A DNA stretch of 64,000 bases from contig OU612074.1 of assembly GCA_914767715.1 (NCBI GenBank), forward strand, positions 10,202,062 through 10,266,061, in the 5' to 3' direction. Source of the DNA: Membranipora membranacea (lineage: Eukaryota; Bryozoa; Gymnolaemata; Cheilostomatida; Membraniporidae). Positions 21,386-33,355 of this stretch are shown one piece after another (position 1 is the stretch's first letter; every line of letters starts with the position of its first letter). Under the pieces are notes generated by a model that was given only the letters and a program-made list of their open reading frames with translations, was not told the DNA's origin and searched no databases. The position numbers were made by a program, and so were the translations under genes.

Positions 21386-21903
21386 CCTTAACTTGAGTCA
21401 TGTCCCCTTTCCCTATACAATGAGCGTAAATGAAAATGCTAATTTTAGACATGGTGGCGTGGCCTAGTTGGAAATTCTAGGACTACTGATCAAGTGGATC
21501 CAGTTTCTCTCCTGGATGGAGCAGTTGTTTTGACAGATAAGTATTACAATGTGAAAGCGGTTGGTTGTACAACAAGGCCTCAGTGTTAGGGTATTTTAAA
21601 GAATCCTGACCTGGTCCTGTTACAAGGAGGCAATACCCTCAAGTACCAGGTTCAATATCGAGCCTTACGGCTAGACAAATTGAATCACATTTTAAGCATA
21701 TCAAGCATGTGAAATTAAAGAAATGTGAATGCTGAGTATAAAATGACGAGTTACATTGATCAAATCACAGCTTGACACCTGGACAAGACGAACCAATTGA
21801 AATACAAAAAATTACATCTATACACGATAAAAACAAGGCAATTAAAATAAATTTTAAAAAACCTAAAGCTTATAATTCGAGGCCAGCAAGGCTAGCACTA
21901 TTA
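21379..21903 (+). repeat. Dispersed repeat unit copy 2, part 1
   Basis: Matches 1670-2190 nearly throughout, including the A-box-like tggcctagttgg. It abuts the LINE tail at its left end. The next bases of the unit appear only at 23221, so 21904-23220 is inserted here (or absent from copy 1). Confidence 0.8.
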
Positions 21904-23220
21904 TAATATCAAAGACCAGATATATTGCTGTACTGGCCATCGGTGGGTGGATTAAACGGAATGGTGGTTATGTCAAGTTCACAGATAATTATTCGTAACG
22001 ATACCGTGAAACTGAAATTAAAAGCATATAAAAATCAGGTGCAGAGAAGGTGAAAACTGTTGTACTTCAATTCGCCGTCACTGAATTAATGCTAATTCTA
22101 AAAATGGGAGAAAACACTCAAATCAATTATCACAAATGTTAAACCCTAGTAATTTCGTTTACTAACAGATTTACCACTAACGCAAGAAAAAATTCAAATT
22201 TATTATTATCTAAACAAACTAACCCTACATAGAATGATAATATAAATTCACTGAATTAGATTCTTCTCTTAGAATGGAAATAGTATCATAGCGTTATATG
22301 GTTAGGACACTAAACACAGGGACCCATCTGACTGTTATCTCATTGGCTGTCCCTAGTAGCATGAATAATTAGCCTGAGAAAATGTCTTGTTTACAAAATT
22401 GCAAACAGTAATTATACCCCATACAGTCATTCTGCGCATGCTCAGCTCTGGGCATGAGCTGATCTCTGCAAAATTGAGTCTCGGAATTCCGAAGCCATCT
22501 GATTGGCTACCTGCTCTGGTGACATACTCCCCAAAGCGTGCGGATTTGTTATTGATAGTTATCCTCTCTTGTCATTATTAGCTGATTTTGATTGACAGTT
22601 TATGCAGGGGATATCCCATTTCCCCTTTCCAAAGTTGCAATCAGAACCCAAACTAAACTCATTGTTCTTGCACATGCGCGAATTCAAGTCACGCATGATG
22701 CATACTTAGCCTTACGACACCTGCTTTGTGGTAATAATAACCTAGTTTATCAGTGATCTACATGCCCAGTCAGATCACGAGAGTCAGTATGCCATACAGT
22801 GTCGATGATTAGGTTATTTCTAGATTGCTACTAGGGACTGGCTATTTTTGCAAGACCTTTGTTTTGCAAAAGAAAGCTAATGATGCTATTCCAGATATGG
22901 AATTCATTGTATAAATTATTTTTACCTTTTTGACTCCCATGGTTTGTTTAAGAAACACCTTCGCCCAGTAGAATAGAATATTAATTATAAACGCAAAATT
23001 GAACGGGTGAGCATAAATACTTTAGTTAAATTGGATGACACAACACGTGAAGCTCCTATGGGCAACTGATTTCTCCACACAAACACAGTAAGATAGTGCA
23101 GCTAATTGGGCATGAAAGCATACATAGCCTGACACAACTCAGGCCACACAATGACAATACAATTAGCGAACACTCCCAGTGAATGGTGGGGGCCACAATG
23201 CAGCGAACCGCAGCTACAAT
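21904..23220. other. Insert within dispersed unit copy 2, no gene seen
   Basis: About 1.3 kb separates parts 1 and 2 of the repeat unit. I find no coding frame longer than about 85 codons with protein-like character, and no inverted ends that would name the insert. Confidence 0.4.
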
Positions 23221-23266
23221 TACTATCATTGCATAATACCAGGCCTGAAAATTGTTTGCTATAAAA
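23221..23266 (+). repeat. Dispersed repeat unit copy 2, part 2
   Basis: Matches copy 1 around 2190-2233 (cattgcataataccaggcctg...). It is followed by about 0.94 kb of other sequence before the unit resumes at 24206. Confidence 0.75.
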
Positions 23267-23574
23267 CGTATGAGGACATATGTGAACCTCAGTCTGTGCT
23301 TTGGAGACTAATTCACCCGATACATGGGGACAAATAGTTACCATCGCACAATTGTATTGAGCCATAGTAATGAATCCTCAGAGGCCGTACATGATGTATC
23401 GTCATAAAAAAATTAAGATTTTTATTGTATCCTATCCCAGGGATGAGTTGCTCATTGCATATGTGTTTGTTGAACTTCCAGCCCACGCCTAGTTAATCAT
23501 AAGTAACCTAAGGAGATTATTGAGCATGATTTTCTTGATTTTTTTACCGCATATGTAATTTTTCTTTTATTATC

Positions 23575-23812
23575 CAGGGCCGTCGTTTAGAAAAAATGGT
23601 AGGGGAGGCAAAAGTTAGAGGCTTATCCAAGGCATCACCAGGAGGGGTGCTGTAAGCTCCTCCCCAAGCATTTTAAGGCATATAATTAGCAAATGGAATT
23701 CCCAGAGGAGCTGATTCTGACATGTATTACTCAAGTATAGTGTTTTATGCAACTTTATTTTGTTTTCTAGGGGAGGCAGTGCCTCTCTGCCTCCCCTAGA
23801 ACTACGGGCCTG
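23575..23812 (+). mobile_element. CAGGGCC-ended MITE, copy a
   Basis: Terminal inverted repeats cagggccgt.gttt...actacgggcctg; the interior contains the inverted phrases ggtaggggaggcaaaa and ctaggggaggcagtg. Flanked by tatc on both sides. It belongs to a family with at least five further copies in this window. Confidence 0.8.
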
Positions 23813-23952
23813 TATCTTACAGATGACTCTCCTCGCCCTTTGCCTTGTAGAACTGCTGAATCGGACAGCTGGCCTCCAGTGAGCTTAATTGGCTAAAATA
23901 ATAACAATATCCTATTATTGTAAATATCTATTAATTATGTATTTTTTCATTG

Positions 23953-24086
23953 CGGTTTACTAAAAGTTTATAATTAAAGCAAATTAAAAATAACTTGTTG
24001 ACCTCACACACATTAACCTAGATTTAAAAAATGGCTTGAATAAAAAGATATAAGTGGTAGGGTGTTACATACTATATAGTGTGTAA
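23953..24086 (-). mobile_element. LINE 3'-end fragment, minus strand
   Basis: Reverse complement of the 3' end of the LINE described at 19410-21385. It is inside the 0.94-kb insert in dispersed unit copy 2. Confidence 0.75.
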
Positions 24087-24205
24087 TTTCATGTTCATTT
24101 GCCACTATAATCAGACAACACTACACCAAGGATATGGTGCTGAGTGGGCAAGTCAATGTAGTCCGGTGGCAGACTTTGCAAATAGTGGCTAGAAATGCAA
24201 CGTCA

Positions 24206-25110
24206 TTTACGATTTTTGGTGGAAAAGGTTTGACAGTTGTTTCTGGTAGAGTTTTTCATGCTGATCGCAATGGTTATATTGTACCTTAAACTTAGTTACA
24301 CAATAGGCGGTTAAATTCCAAAAATTCTGCCGGCAAAAGGGAAAGTGATCAAAAAATGATGATATGGTTTCAAAATCTGAGAGAGCATGTCATATTGATG
24401 TGGCCGACAATAATTGCAATACCCCCTTATATCGCCTGTATATAACCTACAGGCCCGTAGTTCTAGTTGAGGCAAGGAGGACTGCCTCCCCTAGAAAGCT
24501 AAATACAGTGACCTAATCTATGTCAGACTCAGATTTCCATTTGCTAATTCTATGCCATAAATTGCTTCGAGAGGAGTTTACAGCACCCATCCTGGTGATG
24601 CTTCAGACTCACCAGAGACTTTTGCCTCCCCTACCATTTTTTCTAAACTACGACCCTGAACCATCATTAAAGCGGGTCAATTTTTCAATTTTGCTGCAGC
24701 CTTGAAGACTGGCTCAGAATGTCGTGGAATTATCGTGGTTTTGTTTTGTCACCATCAATGATCAGAAACATTTTTGTCAGCACTATATACGCAATCTTTT
24801 GATGATACTTCACAGAGTTACTTTTTGCTTTACATGCTATATAACCTTATGAAAAGTATTTTAATGAAACTATAATGGAAACTTAAAAATATGTACCATT
24901 TGAAAAAAACGAAACAGTCAGAGCATTGAAATATTAAATGTCCGAAGCCAAAATACACCACACTGAGTCAGCACAGAATTAATGATCCTATCTACAAGAC
25001 TTAGTAAGTAGTTAGTAAGTAAGTAAGTAAGTAAGTAAATTGCGCCAGCGGATGCTACAACTAGTTATGAAACGATGAAACATACGTACAGACTGTAATA
25101 AAAGGTCAAA
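24206..25110 (+). repeat. Dispersed repeat unit copy 2, part 3
   Basis: Matches copy 1 from about 2240 to 2930, including its (AGTA)n tract, and is interrupted by MITE copy b (24450-24658). Beyond 25110 the sequence is unique. Confidence 0.8.
24450..24658 (-). mobile_element. CAGGGCC-ended MITE, copy b
   Basis: Inserted into dispersed unit copy 2. Copy 1 at 2450-2470 shows the empty site (ataaccatcatt). The flanks here are aacct and aacca, a 5-bp target duplication with one change. Orientation is inverse to copy a. Confidence 0.82.
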
Positions 25111-27690
25111 GTAACCATTAAATCAAAACACTTTAGAAGGCAATAGTGTCCTCATTTAATTAAAATTATAAGCTAAGCTCTATTGGGTCTAACAAGCATG
25201 TATTCTAGAATGACCACTTCCCTCTCAATTTACAAACCTATCTGAGTAACAAACTCAGTCTAGGAGTTTTTTATCATGGGGATTATGTTTAGACTGCGTA
25301 TATACAGACATATCTGATCTTGTAGTCAGGCAGCAGCCAATATTCAACCAATACATACTGGAAGGAATCTTTCTGCCAGAGACCACCACTCTTATGAGGG
25401 TCCATATCAGCATCCAACAAGCCCTCAAGCGAGCCCAGATATTGAAACATCAAAGATACCGAGCTGAAAATCTTCAGATTAATAATAAATTTACATTGTA
25501 TACTGTGCCCTAATCATTCAAATATGCTAAATTTTATTTTTCATCTAAAGTGAATTTTGAGCCGACAATACTTTTTGAGCAGGACCAAAATTTCCCGTTG
25601 TTTAGATTTAGTGCCAACCGCAGTGTCCCAATTAAATATAAATATATATGTACTATATTTCAATGGTCTATGTTTTGCACCCGAATTCATTCACGAAATA
25701 AATTTTATTAGTAGTGCTTCCTAAACTGGTCTCTGTTACAATAATCTGAATTAGTTACATATACTGTTACCACTTCTACGTTGTATCTTTGTGCTTTTGT
25801 AATATTATGTTGCGCTCATTAGAATTATATATTATTATATTATATAATATGTTAGTATTATTATTAGGATATATAAACGGATATTTTCTTTTGCGCTGAG
25901 CCTTCCACAAATAAAACAAGTTTTATCGATTGTAGTTATTTGATCAAATTATGCTTTAAGCTATTATGGTATTATTAAACATAAATAAAGTTTTTCCTAG
26001 CTAAACAGAATAAGCGATACATTTGTTGAATTATATCACAGCCTGGTTTGTACCTTGACTTTGAGTTACTACATGAATGACTGGTCTTATAAGTAGGCGG
26101 AAAAATGTTAAGAACAAATCTTCTCTTATTCAATTTTTTTGACGAAAAAATTCATATTTTCACGAATTTGCCATAGACTCTCAAATAAATAGTCGAAGAA
26201 AAAATAATATTTACAAGGACACAGACCTCCAAGAAATGTTATTTAGCAGCTTCGAATGATGAACTCGTAGGGGGTTTGTTACATGCAGTATTTAAACATT
26301 GCAGAGGGGTTTCACATTGCTCAAACAAAATATGACAGTATATATATTTACTGTTTAATGTTAACTTCTAAGCGGTGGACACTGGATTTTTACCACACAG
26401 CGACAGGTTCCTGGCATTCCATTGTCAGCTCTGGCTAATAGGTACCCTCATCTCATACTGGTCTAGTACTCATTTGAACACAATATTGAATGGTGCCCTA
26501 GAATCTGCCCTGTCTTATTGATTTTAGAATTCGGAGTTGTCCTCTTAGGAATTGAGAGAGGATAACTTCAACCCTCATGTTTATATTATAGCTTACACCC
26601 AGAGCTTTATAAGGCGCCGGCTATTACTTTCTTCCACAAAAAACTTTTATATATCAGAGTATATATACAATCTGATATATACATATATATATATATATAC
26701 ATATTGAGATATACTAACTTGAGCTGCCCTTGTGTGAAAAATTCATGGCATCATCTGCCTGTAACCTTGTTTCACCCATGACATCCATAGTACAAATACA
26801 ATGGTGTTCTAATGGTTACTCAAGCTTTAAATTTGTATTGGGTGAATTCGATAAGTCACCTCAAATAAACTTCGACTCTATTGAAGCTTAGGATAAATTT
26901 TATCTCAAGAATTTTGGGTGTACTTTACTTTGAATGTTTGCTTTCTTGTTATCACAATGATAAGAGTTTAAGTGGTTCGAAAAGGTGTGAATAGACGCAT
27001 CGTAACCCTGAAACTTTAGAAACCAACGGATGTAACAAAGTGTAGGTGTAGCCTTGTGACCTAGCCAAGTTCTCATTTCTACAAAAACTTGCCACAAGAC
27101 AAGGCTAGCATACGTTACTACCTGCAATAACGCTTTTACAATTTGACTTGATAATTTTTCTATGCCATGCGTTGCTGCTGATCACAGCACAAGCTCGCTG
27201 TAAGACCTTTTAATTTAATTTAAATTAATTTTAATTTAATAATTGATAATATCATCGACCATTGACACACCTATTCATGTCTTTGGGTTCTCTCTGGGTA
27301 AAATGTTAAAATAAAGGTACTGGCTAAGCAATACTGACAAGATTGTGTTATTTCAATTATCAATATTTAGAGCAACATATAAATAGAAATGAACCATGTT
27401 TATCAATATGAAAGACCCTAAAATCTGTGTCACTAAGGCCAACTCTTTATTGCTTTGCCGTTGTGAATGGATGTATCACTATCTTCAAACCATGTTATGT
27501 AAATATTGAGGCGGTATAAGATTTGTCACAGTATTCAAAGTTCGATTGTAGGTCTATGGGGAGAGGGGTTAATTCTATTGTACTGTACCATGGTGTACTT
27601 TAATTTAATTTGAATTGATGAATATAAATATGATATTTTTCTTGCTTTCTTGCTTACTCAGCCTCAAGGTCCTGCAGCTTCTAATGTAAG
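25111..27690. other. Region without recognisable genes
   Basis: AT-rich sequence with short tracts such as (AT)n near 26676-26700 and TTA-rich sequence near 25825-25865. A frame of some 70 codons at about 25290-25500 is open in two registers but has no splice context or family motif. I call no gene. Confidence 0.5.
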
Positions 27691-27831
27691 GTCCCCTCCC
27701 CCCGCATTGTGTATCTGAGCCCCCCCCCCCCCCGCATTGTGTATCTGAGCCCTCCCCCCGCATTGTGTATCTGAGCCCCCCCCCCCGCATTGTGTATCTG
27801 AGCCCTCCCCCCCGCATTGTGTATCTGAGTT
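27691..27831. repeat. C-rich minisatellite
   Basis: Five copies of cattgtgtatctgag separated by C-runs of 8-14, period about 25-30 bases. Translating it on the minus strand gives glycine-rich repeats that are not a real protein. Confidence 0.9.
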
Positions 27832-27966
27832 ATTAACACGCTCAAACTAGAAGCATATTAATTTTGACATATTTGTACGCACAAGGTTCACAAGAAAAAC
27901 TAGTACCTACAAGCGTTAGCATTAGTAAATCTCGACACCGTATTGGTAGTTTTAATAAATCAGAGG

Positions 27967-28066
27967 CCCCCCTAAATGCCTTAGATATTAACCACCCCTG
28001 GGCTGGGAGTATTACACCCCCCTAAATGCCTGAGATATTAGCCACCCCTGGGCCGGGAGTATTACC
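27967..28066. repeat. Two tandem 50-bp units
   Basis: Units beginning cccccctaaatgcct and ending gggagtatta, with two to three differences between them. Confidence 0.85.
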
Positions 28067-30439
28067 TTCATATTGTTTAATATTGGTCACAGTGTCAACA
28101 CAATTACCATGTTACCGCTGATACGGCTTATCAGCTGATATTAAATTAGCTCTTCTTGTTTGAGTGTCGTAAAGATACACTCGCCCTACAGCCACAGATC
28201 ACTTCAGTCAGTTTCATGTATTTTCGGGCACTCATATGACGCCCTTAATACCAGTGTTTAATATGAGAAGGTTACAGGCTATAAGCCGGAGATAAAATGG
28301 TAAGGAATGCTTGTTCAATATAGGTTAGCTAGAGAAGAACTCCACATACACTGTTGGGTCGCCGCCTCTGCTCACGTTGGATTTCTGCTGCTGCTCTCTA
28401 AATCACACAGGTAAGATACATTCTTATAAGATAAGATACGATTTTATTGAAACTCTCGCAGAAACCATGGGGTCTATAATGGAGCAGTTGTTAAATGAAT
28501 AAAAGGAAAAAATTCAAAAATGTAGTGTGACACAAAAACTACATTAATTGACAAAAAGCTGCTGGCATACTTTGCAGTGCGGCAATTGGGTACACATCTC
28601 TGTCAATTGTTGTGCAGTGTTCGTGTGGAGCTGTTACGTTTGAATATACTGTTTAGACTTAGAGGATGTTTCTCATCCCTAAGAAATCTTCTGGTAATAG
28701 ACAGCGCTCCTATCATGAAGAAGCAGAGATGGTACAGCAAACTCCCTAGTCTGAGCCCCCCAGACTTTTGCCCCTCACCCGACGGCCCACAAACTCTCCT
28801 CCTAACAGTTGGTCGGACAGATAATCTTGAGGGCATGCTTTTGGCTCCTTTCAAGTGTACCTCTATTTCGCTTAGTGCCAAACTATTCTGTAGATCGCTG
28901 GCAGTCAGGTAGATTTATAACAGCCCTTTTTGGGATCGGTTCTGAAAGTTTGTATCGCCCTCGCTTGGAGTGATGGCATGCAGTCCTACCTTAGCCTTGT
29001 CACCCGGCCACTGGTTTTGATGGACGCTTGACAAGGATAGTCCGTCCTGAGTTCAGAACTATTCACTTTTTTTTTAAATCTCCATTCAATAAATCGACCT
29101 GGCTATTTAGTTACTCTGAAATGCTGACGCATGTCAGCTTGGATGCCCCCTAAAGGGTGGTGTAACCATAGAATTGCCGATTCGATATAGGGTGCATTAA
29201 TTAATTTAGTATGAGTACCATCACAAGGAATTTGGTGTGACGACCTGTGTTCAATTTTATTAATTAGGGGCTGCTACATGTGAGGTACTGACATTAAATT
29301 GCCTCTAAAGATCAGAGATACGCAAGATAATAGTGTAGTTTCGATGTCAGTGTGGTTTCAATCAGTTTCAGCCATGACATGACATTACAAATCAAGAGTT
29401 TGTGTCTGTGGCTTGAGCAGATGTTCACACTCAGGTTTAGCAGTCGAAATTTGTGTTGCTATGGCTTCACAAATTCAATGTGAGGTAGCAATTTTAGGTG
29501 TGGAAGTTGATCTCAGGTGTAATGTTTTGTCAGAGTCTTTTCAATCATCCACCTTTTAATCTAAAGTTCACCTCAAACTCGTATCTTAGGAACACAGGCT
29601 TTATAATGTGAGTTGCATCCCTTACAATTATATTTTGATCACAGTCAATATCCATTGATGGTTATCTTCCCTTCTGTAAACTAACCGTATTCAAAATTCA
29701 ACATCCATCAATCCTTCCCCATGTCCAATTGAGAAACAGCATGGTGGCCTTTATGCGTACCCTCCCCCTTCAGCTCTTGTGTGGGACTCAATCTAAGTCC
29801 TATTTTAACTCAATATTTCAATCTGTCCCTGCACTAAACAATCAATACAAAGGTAAACAATAAACATTTAATCAAGGCTTGATGAGTACAGTCCTACAAA
29901 TACATTCAAACATTGATGTGATGCCAACCTTTATACAGCAATGCTAATTGTGACATTCGTAGTAAGAGCATTTACAGTTTATAATTCTGAAAGGGAAGGC
30001 TTTACTATGATATAGATTGTAGACTATGTGAATTTATATTGTATTAAGAACTTGATTGAGGCTATTTGTAAACAATAATGTTAAGAAACTAAATTTGTCA
30101 ACAAAAGAAGCTAGCATTTATAGAGCTGCTTTATTGAATTCCTAAAAGTTATTTGCTACAAATTTTACAATACAATGCTGCCTTAATAATAAAAGTACTG
30201 GCAGCGGCAGAACGTAGTGTCGCACATTAACTAGTATATTCAGTACTAGACATTACTGAGCAGCACAAAACTTTCTCTCAGGCGAACTTTTGATATCTGA
30301 GTTACCTTTTTCTGTGACGTTGTGTTATTGACAGCGCTGCCAACGGACAATACTATCACTATTATGGGAATCACAAAGCATGAGGGTAAGTGTGTATGGG
30401 CGGTAGGTACACCAGATGGTGCTGGGGGCTGGTCTATTT
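28067..30439. other. Region without a supported gene; small repeat pieces
   Basis: 28741-28792 resembles 41201-41246 (ctgagccccccag-cttttgcccc...cccgacggccc), a small dispersed repeat. 29730-29800 matches the body of the SINE at 34247-34330. A donor-like acacag|gtaaga at 28411/28412 could belong to a non-coding exon, but nothing proves it. Confidence 0.4.
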
Positions 30440-30545
30440 CACCATGAAAGCCCCCCGAGTAGGACTAGAACCCACGACTCCTGCAGCATAAATTACATTG
30501 TGGTGAATAGAAAGCACGCTTACCGATTTCACCATCTCACCATCC
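30440..30545 (-). repeat. tRNA-derived SINE head, minus strand
   Basis: On the minus strand it reads an A-box-like start near 30530 and the B box gggttctagtcc at about 30463-30474. The cloverleaf is not complete enough for a tRNA gene. Confidence 0.5.
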
Positions 30546-31341
30546 TCAAACAATTAACCTAGCTGCATATGGTATACTAAGAGACTAAAGAGTTACGTTG
30601 CCAAACATGCTTGAAATAGAGTTATTTATTACTAGCTAAAATTCGCACATTCTCTTTACTTCATATAGGCTTTCACCTTAACTAGCCACAATTTGGTGCT
30701 AGCTATCATTAAGTCACCTGCAAGCTGGCTGAACTGGACTCTAGCCAATAATTACTCCCCTAGGGTTGTTAGTTCAGACATTGCATTCAAAGGGCAAATA
30801 CTTTTTATGAAAGTCATTCATACAAGCTGGTTCCAATAGCTCAGGTTTTAAGGCTGACTCAGGTTGGGGCGCTGTCCTACGTCCCTAGATAACTGTGTAT
30901 ACATGCAAGCTGTTACATATATCAGGAGTGTGTAGGTATGCAGGTTACAGAGCTTTGATAAGTCCCATAGATACAGTCATAAAAACACCCTGATCGGGTA
31001 AATATTAGCTAGACTTTAATTTAGCTTGTAGGGGGGCAACTTATTAATGTCAGCTAGCACTGGATTTACTAGCTAAATTAAAAAGGGTGAGTAAATACTT
31101 GGCAGCCATAAATTTCAATATTTATCTTTGCCCAAAAAGGCGTAGATCTCAACTTGTGAATATTTTATTACTCTAGGCGAGGCCTCCTTACTTACTTAGT
31201 TACTATAGATAATAAAGCTACATGTAGAGGCAGTTTGTCATGCGCTGCCCGCTGTGTTTTATCAGTTTGTGTTTGTATATTGGTTACGAGGGTGGGTTCT
31301 ATTTGCGTTGCTCGCCAGAAGGTAATAAATTATGATAAGTT

Positions 31342-31980
31342 CAGCCTGGGTTCTTGACACATAGTCTGTAACCAATGCTATGTCCAATAGGGTTATATGT
31401 GGGGTGGTGCATCGAGTTAACCTCCAGCCATGATAAGACAGTGTAGTAGCCTGTGTTCTTGTCACACAAACAATGGGTTAGGAATTTTCCAACATTCTGG
31501 TCTAAAGAGGGCTAACGCCATTTCGTTCAAAAATATTTCCTCAATGCCTGAACCTGGATGGAGTTGGTTAGCTTTGAATGATAAATAGGGGTTTCGGGTG
31601 TGTATAGCCTGTGTTCTCGACACATAATCCACCGTTATAGATTTAGAACTATTCTGTTTCACAAGGGCTTACAAAACTTCTTTTTAACTACTTCCCAAAG
31701 CCAACCTGAATGGGTTAGGGTTGTCCTCGAATCTTGATAAATGTAGCCTGGGTTCCTAACACATTCCATTGGTTCAGGTCGCAATAATACTTCACAGGTT
31801 GGCGAGTAGTATTATTGACTTGGTGAAGGTGCTGGCTGATGTTGCTTGAATCTAATACATTTTTGAACACAGGGTGTTTGGTTGAATTATTGGATGGTTG
31901 GCTTGAATTGGCTTGTTGGCTGGTTGGTAGGTTGGTTTGTGCAACCACTGTGAGGCACTAGTTTATAACTTGTGACACAT
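31342..31980. repeat. Diverged tandem array with a tagcctgtgttcttgacacat core
   Basis: The core recurs at 31342, 31446, 31603 and 31742, with a weaker copy near 31960. Spacings of about 105-160 bases suggest an old tandem repeat whose spacers have drifted. Bases 31981-33355 show nothing further. Confidence 0.6.
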
Positions 31981-33355
31981 AATGGCTGCTCAGATCTCCG
32001 CAGAGAAGTGCTTCTCTTTATCTGAGTGCTGTGACCCGTCCCATACTGATACAGAGCAGGGTGGGTGATAGCCAGGAATCCTCACATCATCAGGATTATA
32101 TTAGGAGTCGGTTATCAATTTTATCCTCAAAATCTCTTTTCTTACCAACCATATATAGCCTTGTCACATGGCTCTTTGATGATGTGTTTACTTTAATAAT
32201 CTGAAAACTTAATTAAGGTCTGACAGCACACATAGAGAAATATCCATACGTTTATCATTATTTTACCGAGCCTCCCAGGTTTTTCCAACGCTTTGCCTGC
32301 TTTTTAGTTTATAAAGTTCTGTCTAAATCTGAGACCCAGTTGATTGCATTTTCCACTCCCACAAAAGTATCGTCATCCAGTTCACTTGTATCACAGATTT
32401 TGGTACATAACCCAAACTCCCTGCTTTTATAGAATCGTTCAGCTTTTCTACTTTGGAGTTGTCTGTTTCCTTTATTTCTGCTTCCTGACTCTATACAGCT
32501 TGCATACTCAGTGTGGAGTGAATGACCTGCAAGATAATGCCCTGGATTCGGATAAAAGTAAATAATGATGTTAGACTAAAACATAGGTACATAAGACTGG
32601 GAAAATAAGCTCAACGAGCCAATAGAAAAAAGTCATATAAGTAATATACCTATAAAAAGATAAATCGGGATCCAAGTATCAATATGATAGGCTATCCAGT
32701 ACTGTATGGATGATAGGGTGTTATTCCTAGGTTGTTTAGGATGCAGATAATGATAGTGGAATGATTTGGTCATAATTCCTGTAAATCACTAATGAGGAAA
32801 ATTGGAAATATGTAGGAGTTGTTATTATTATACATCATAATAAATACATAAATGATACCTGTTACGTTGTGTGACAGGGCTCTCTACAGGGGTGGATGTA
32901 ATGTTGCCTTGCCAATAGGGGTTAAAAGAGCAATGATTGCACATATATCACAAATACTGGTTCTGGAATGGTCACAAAATAATACAGTTTGAAAGTTATC
33001 TAAACTCATGTATGTATTAATGAAACTTTTGCTGCCAACATCCGATTACGATAACTTGAGGGTAACTACAAATCCGCTACACAATACGACCCTGCAAAAT
33101 AGGCGCTGCTAGATAGCCTCTTGCATCAACATTCTAGCATCCCCTGCACAAGTTTGTAACCAGGATATCTCGCAGGCAGCTCTTTGTATCAAATGATCAG
33201 AACTTTTTTTGAGCAAATTTATTAATAGTCTGAGTTTCCTAGTTGCAACATGGGTGGATGTATAACAAAGACAGCGGCCCCCCGGCGGGGCCACACTAGT
33301 AAGTTTTTTCAATACATGAGTTTTCTGGTGTCGCGTTGAACTATTGTCCATTTCC

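Noticed and set aside
25290-25500. Protein-like frames (IQQALKRAQILKHQRY; RDHHSYEGPYQHPTSPQ)
   Set aside because: Two registers are open at once, no splice sites frame them and no family is recognised; chance is likely.
27605-27817. Glycine-rich minus-strand frame (RGGGLRYTMRGGG type)
   Set aside because: Artefact of the C-rich minisatellite at 27691-27831.
28330-28411. Possible non-coding first exon of the CAP gene ending at acacag|gtaaga
   Set aside because: A donor alone is weak evidence; no matching acceptor near 33356 stands out and the distance is about 5 kb.
8041-28465. Identical phrase attgaaactctcgcagaaac at about 8047 and 28449
   Set aside because: Only about 20 bases match and the flanks do not; too short to define a repeat.
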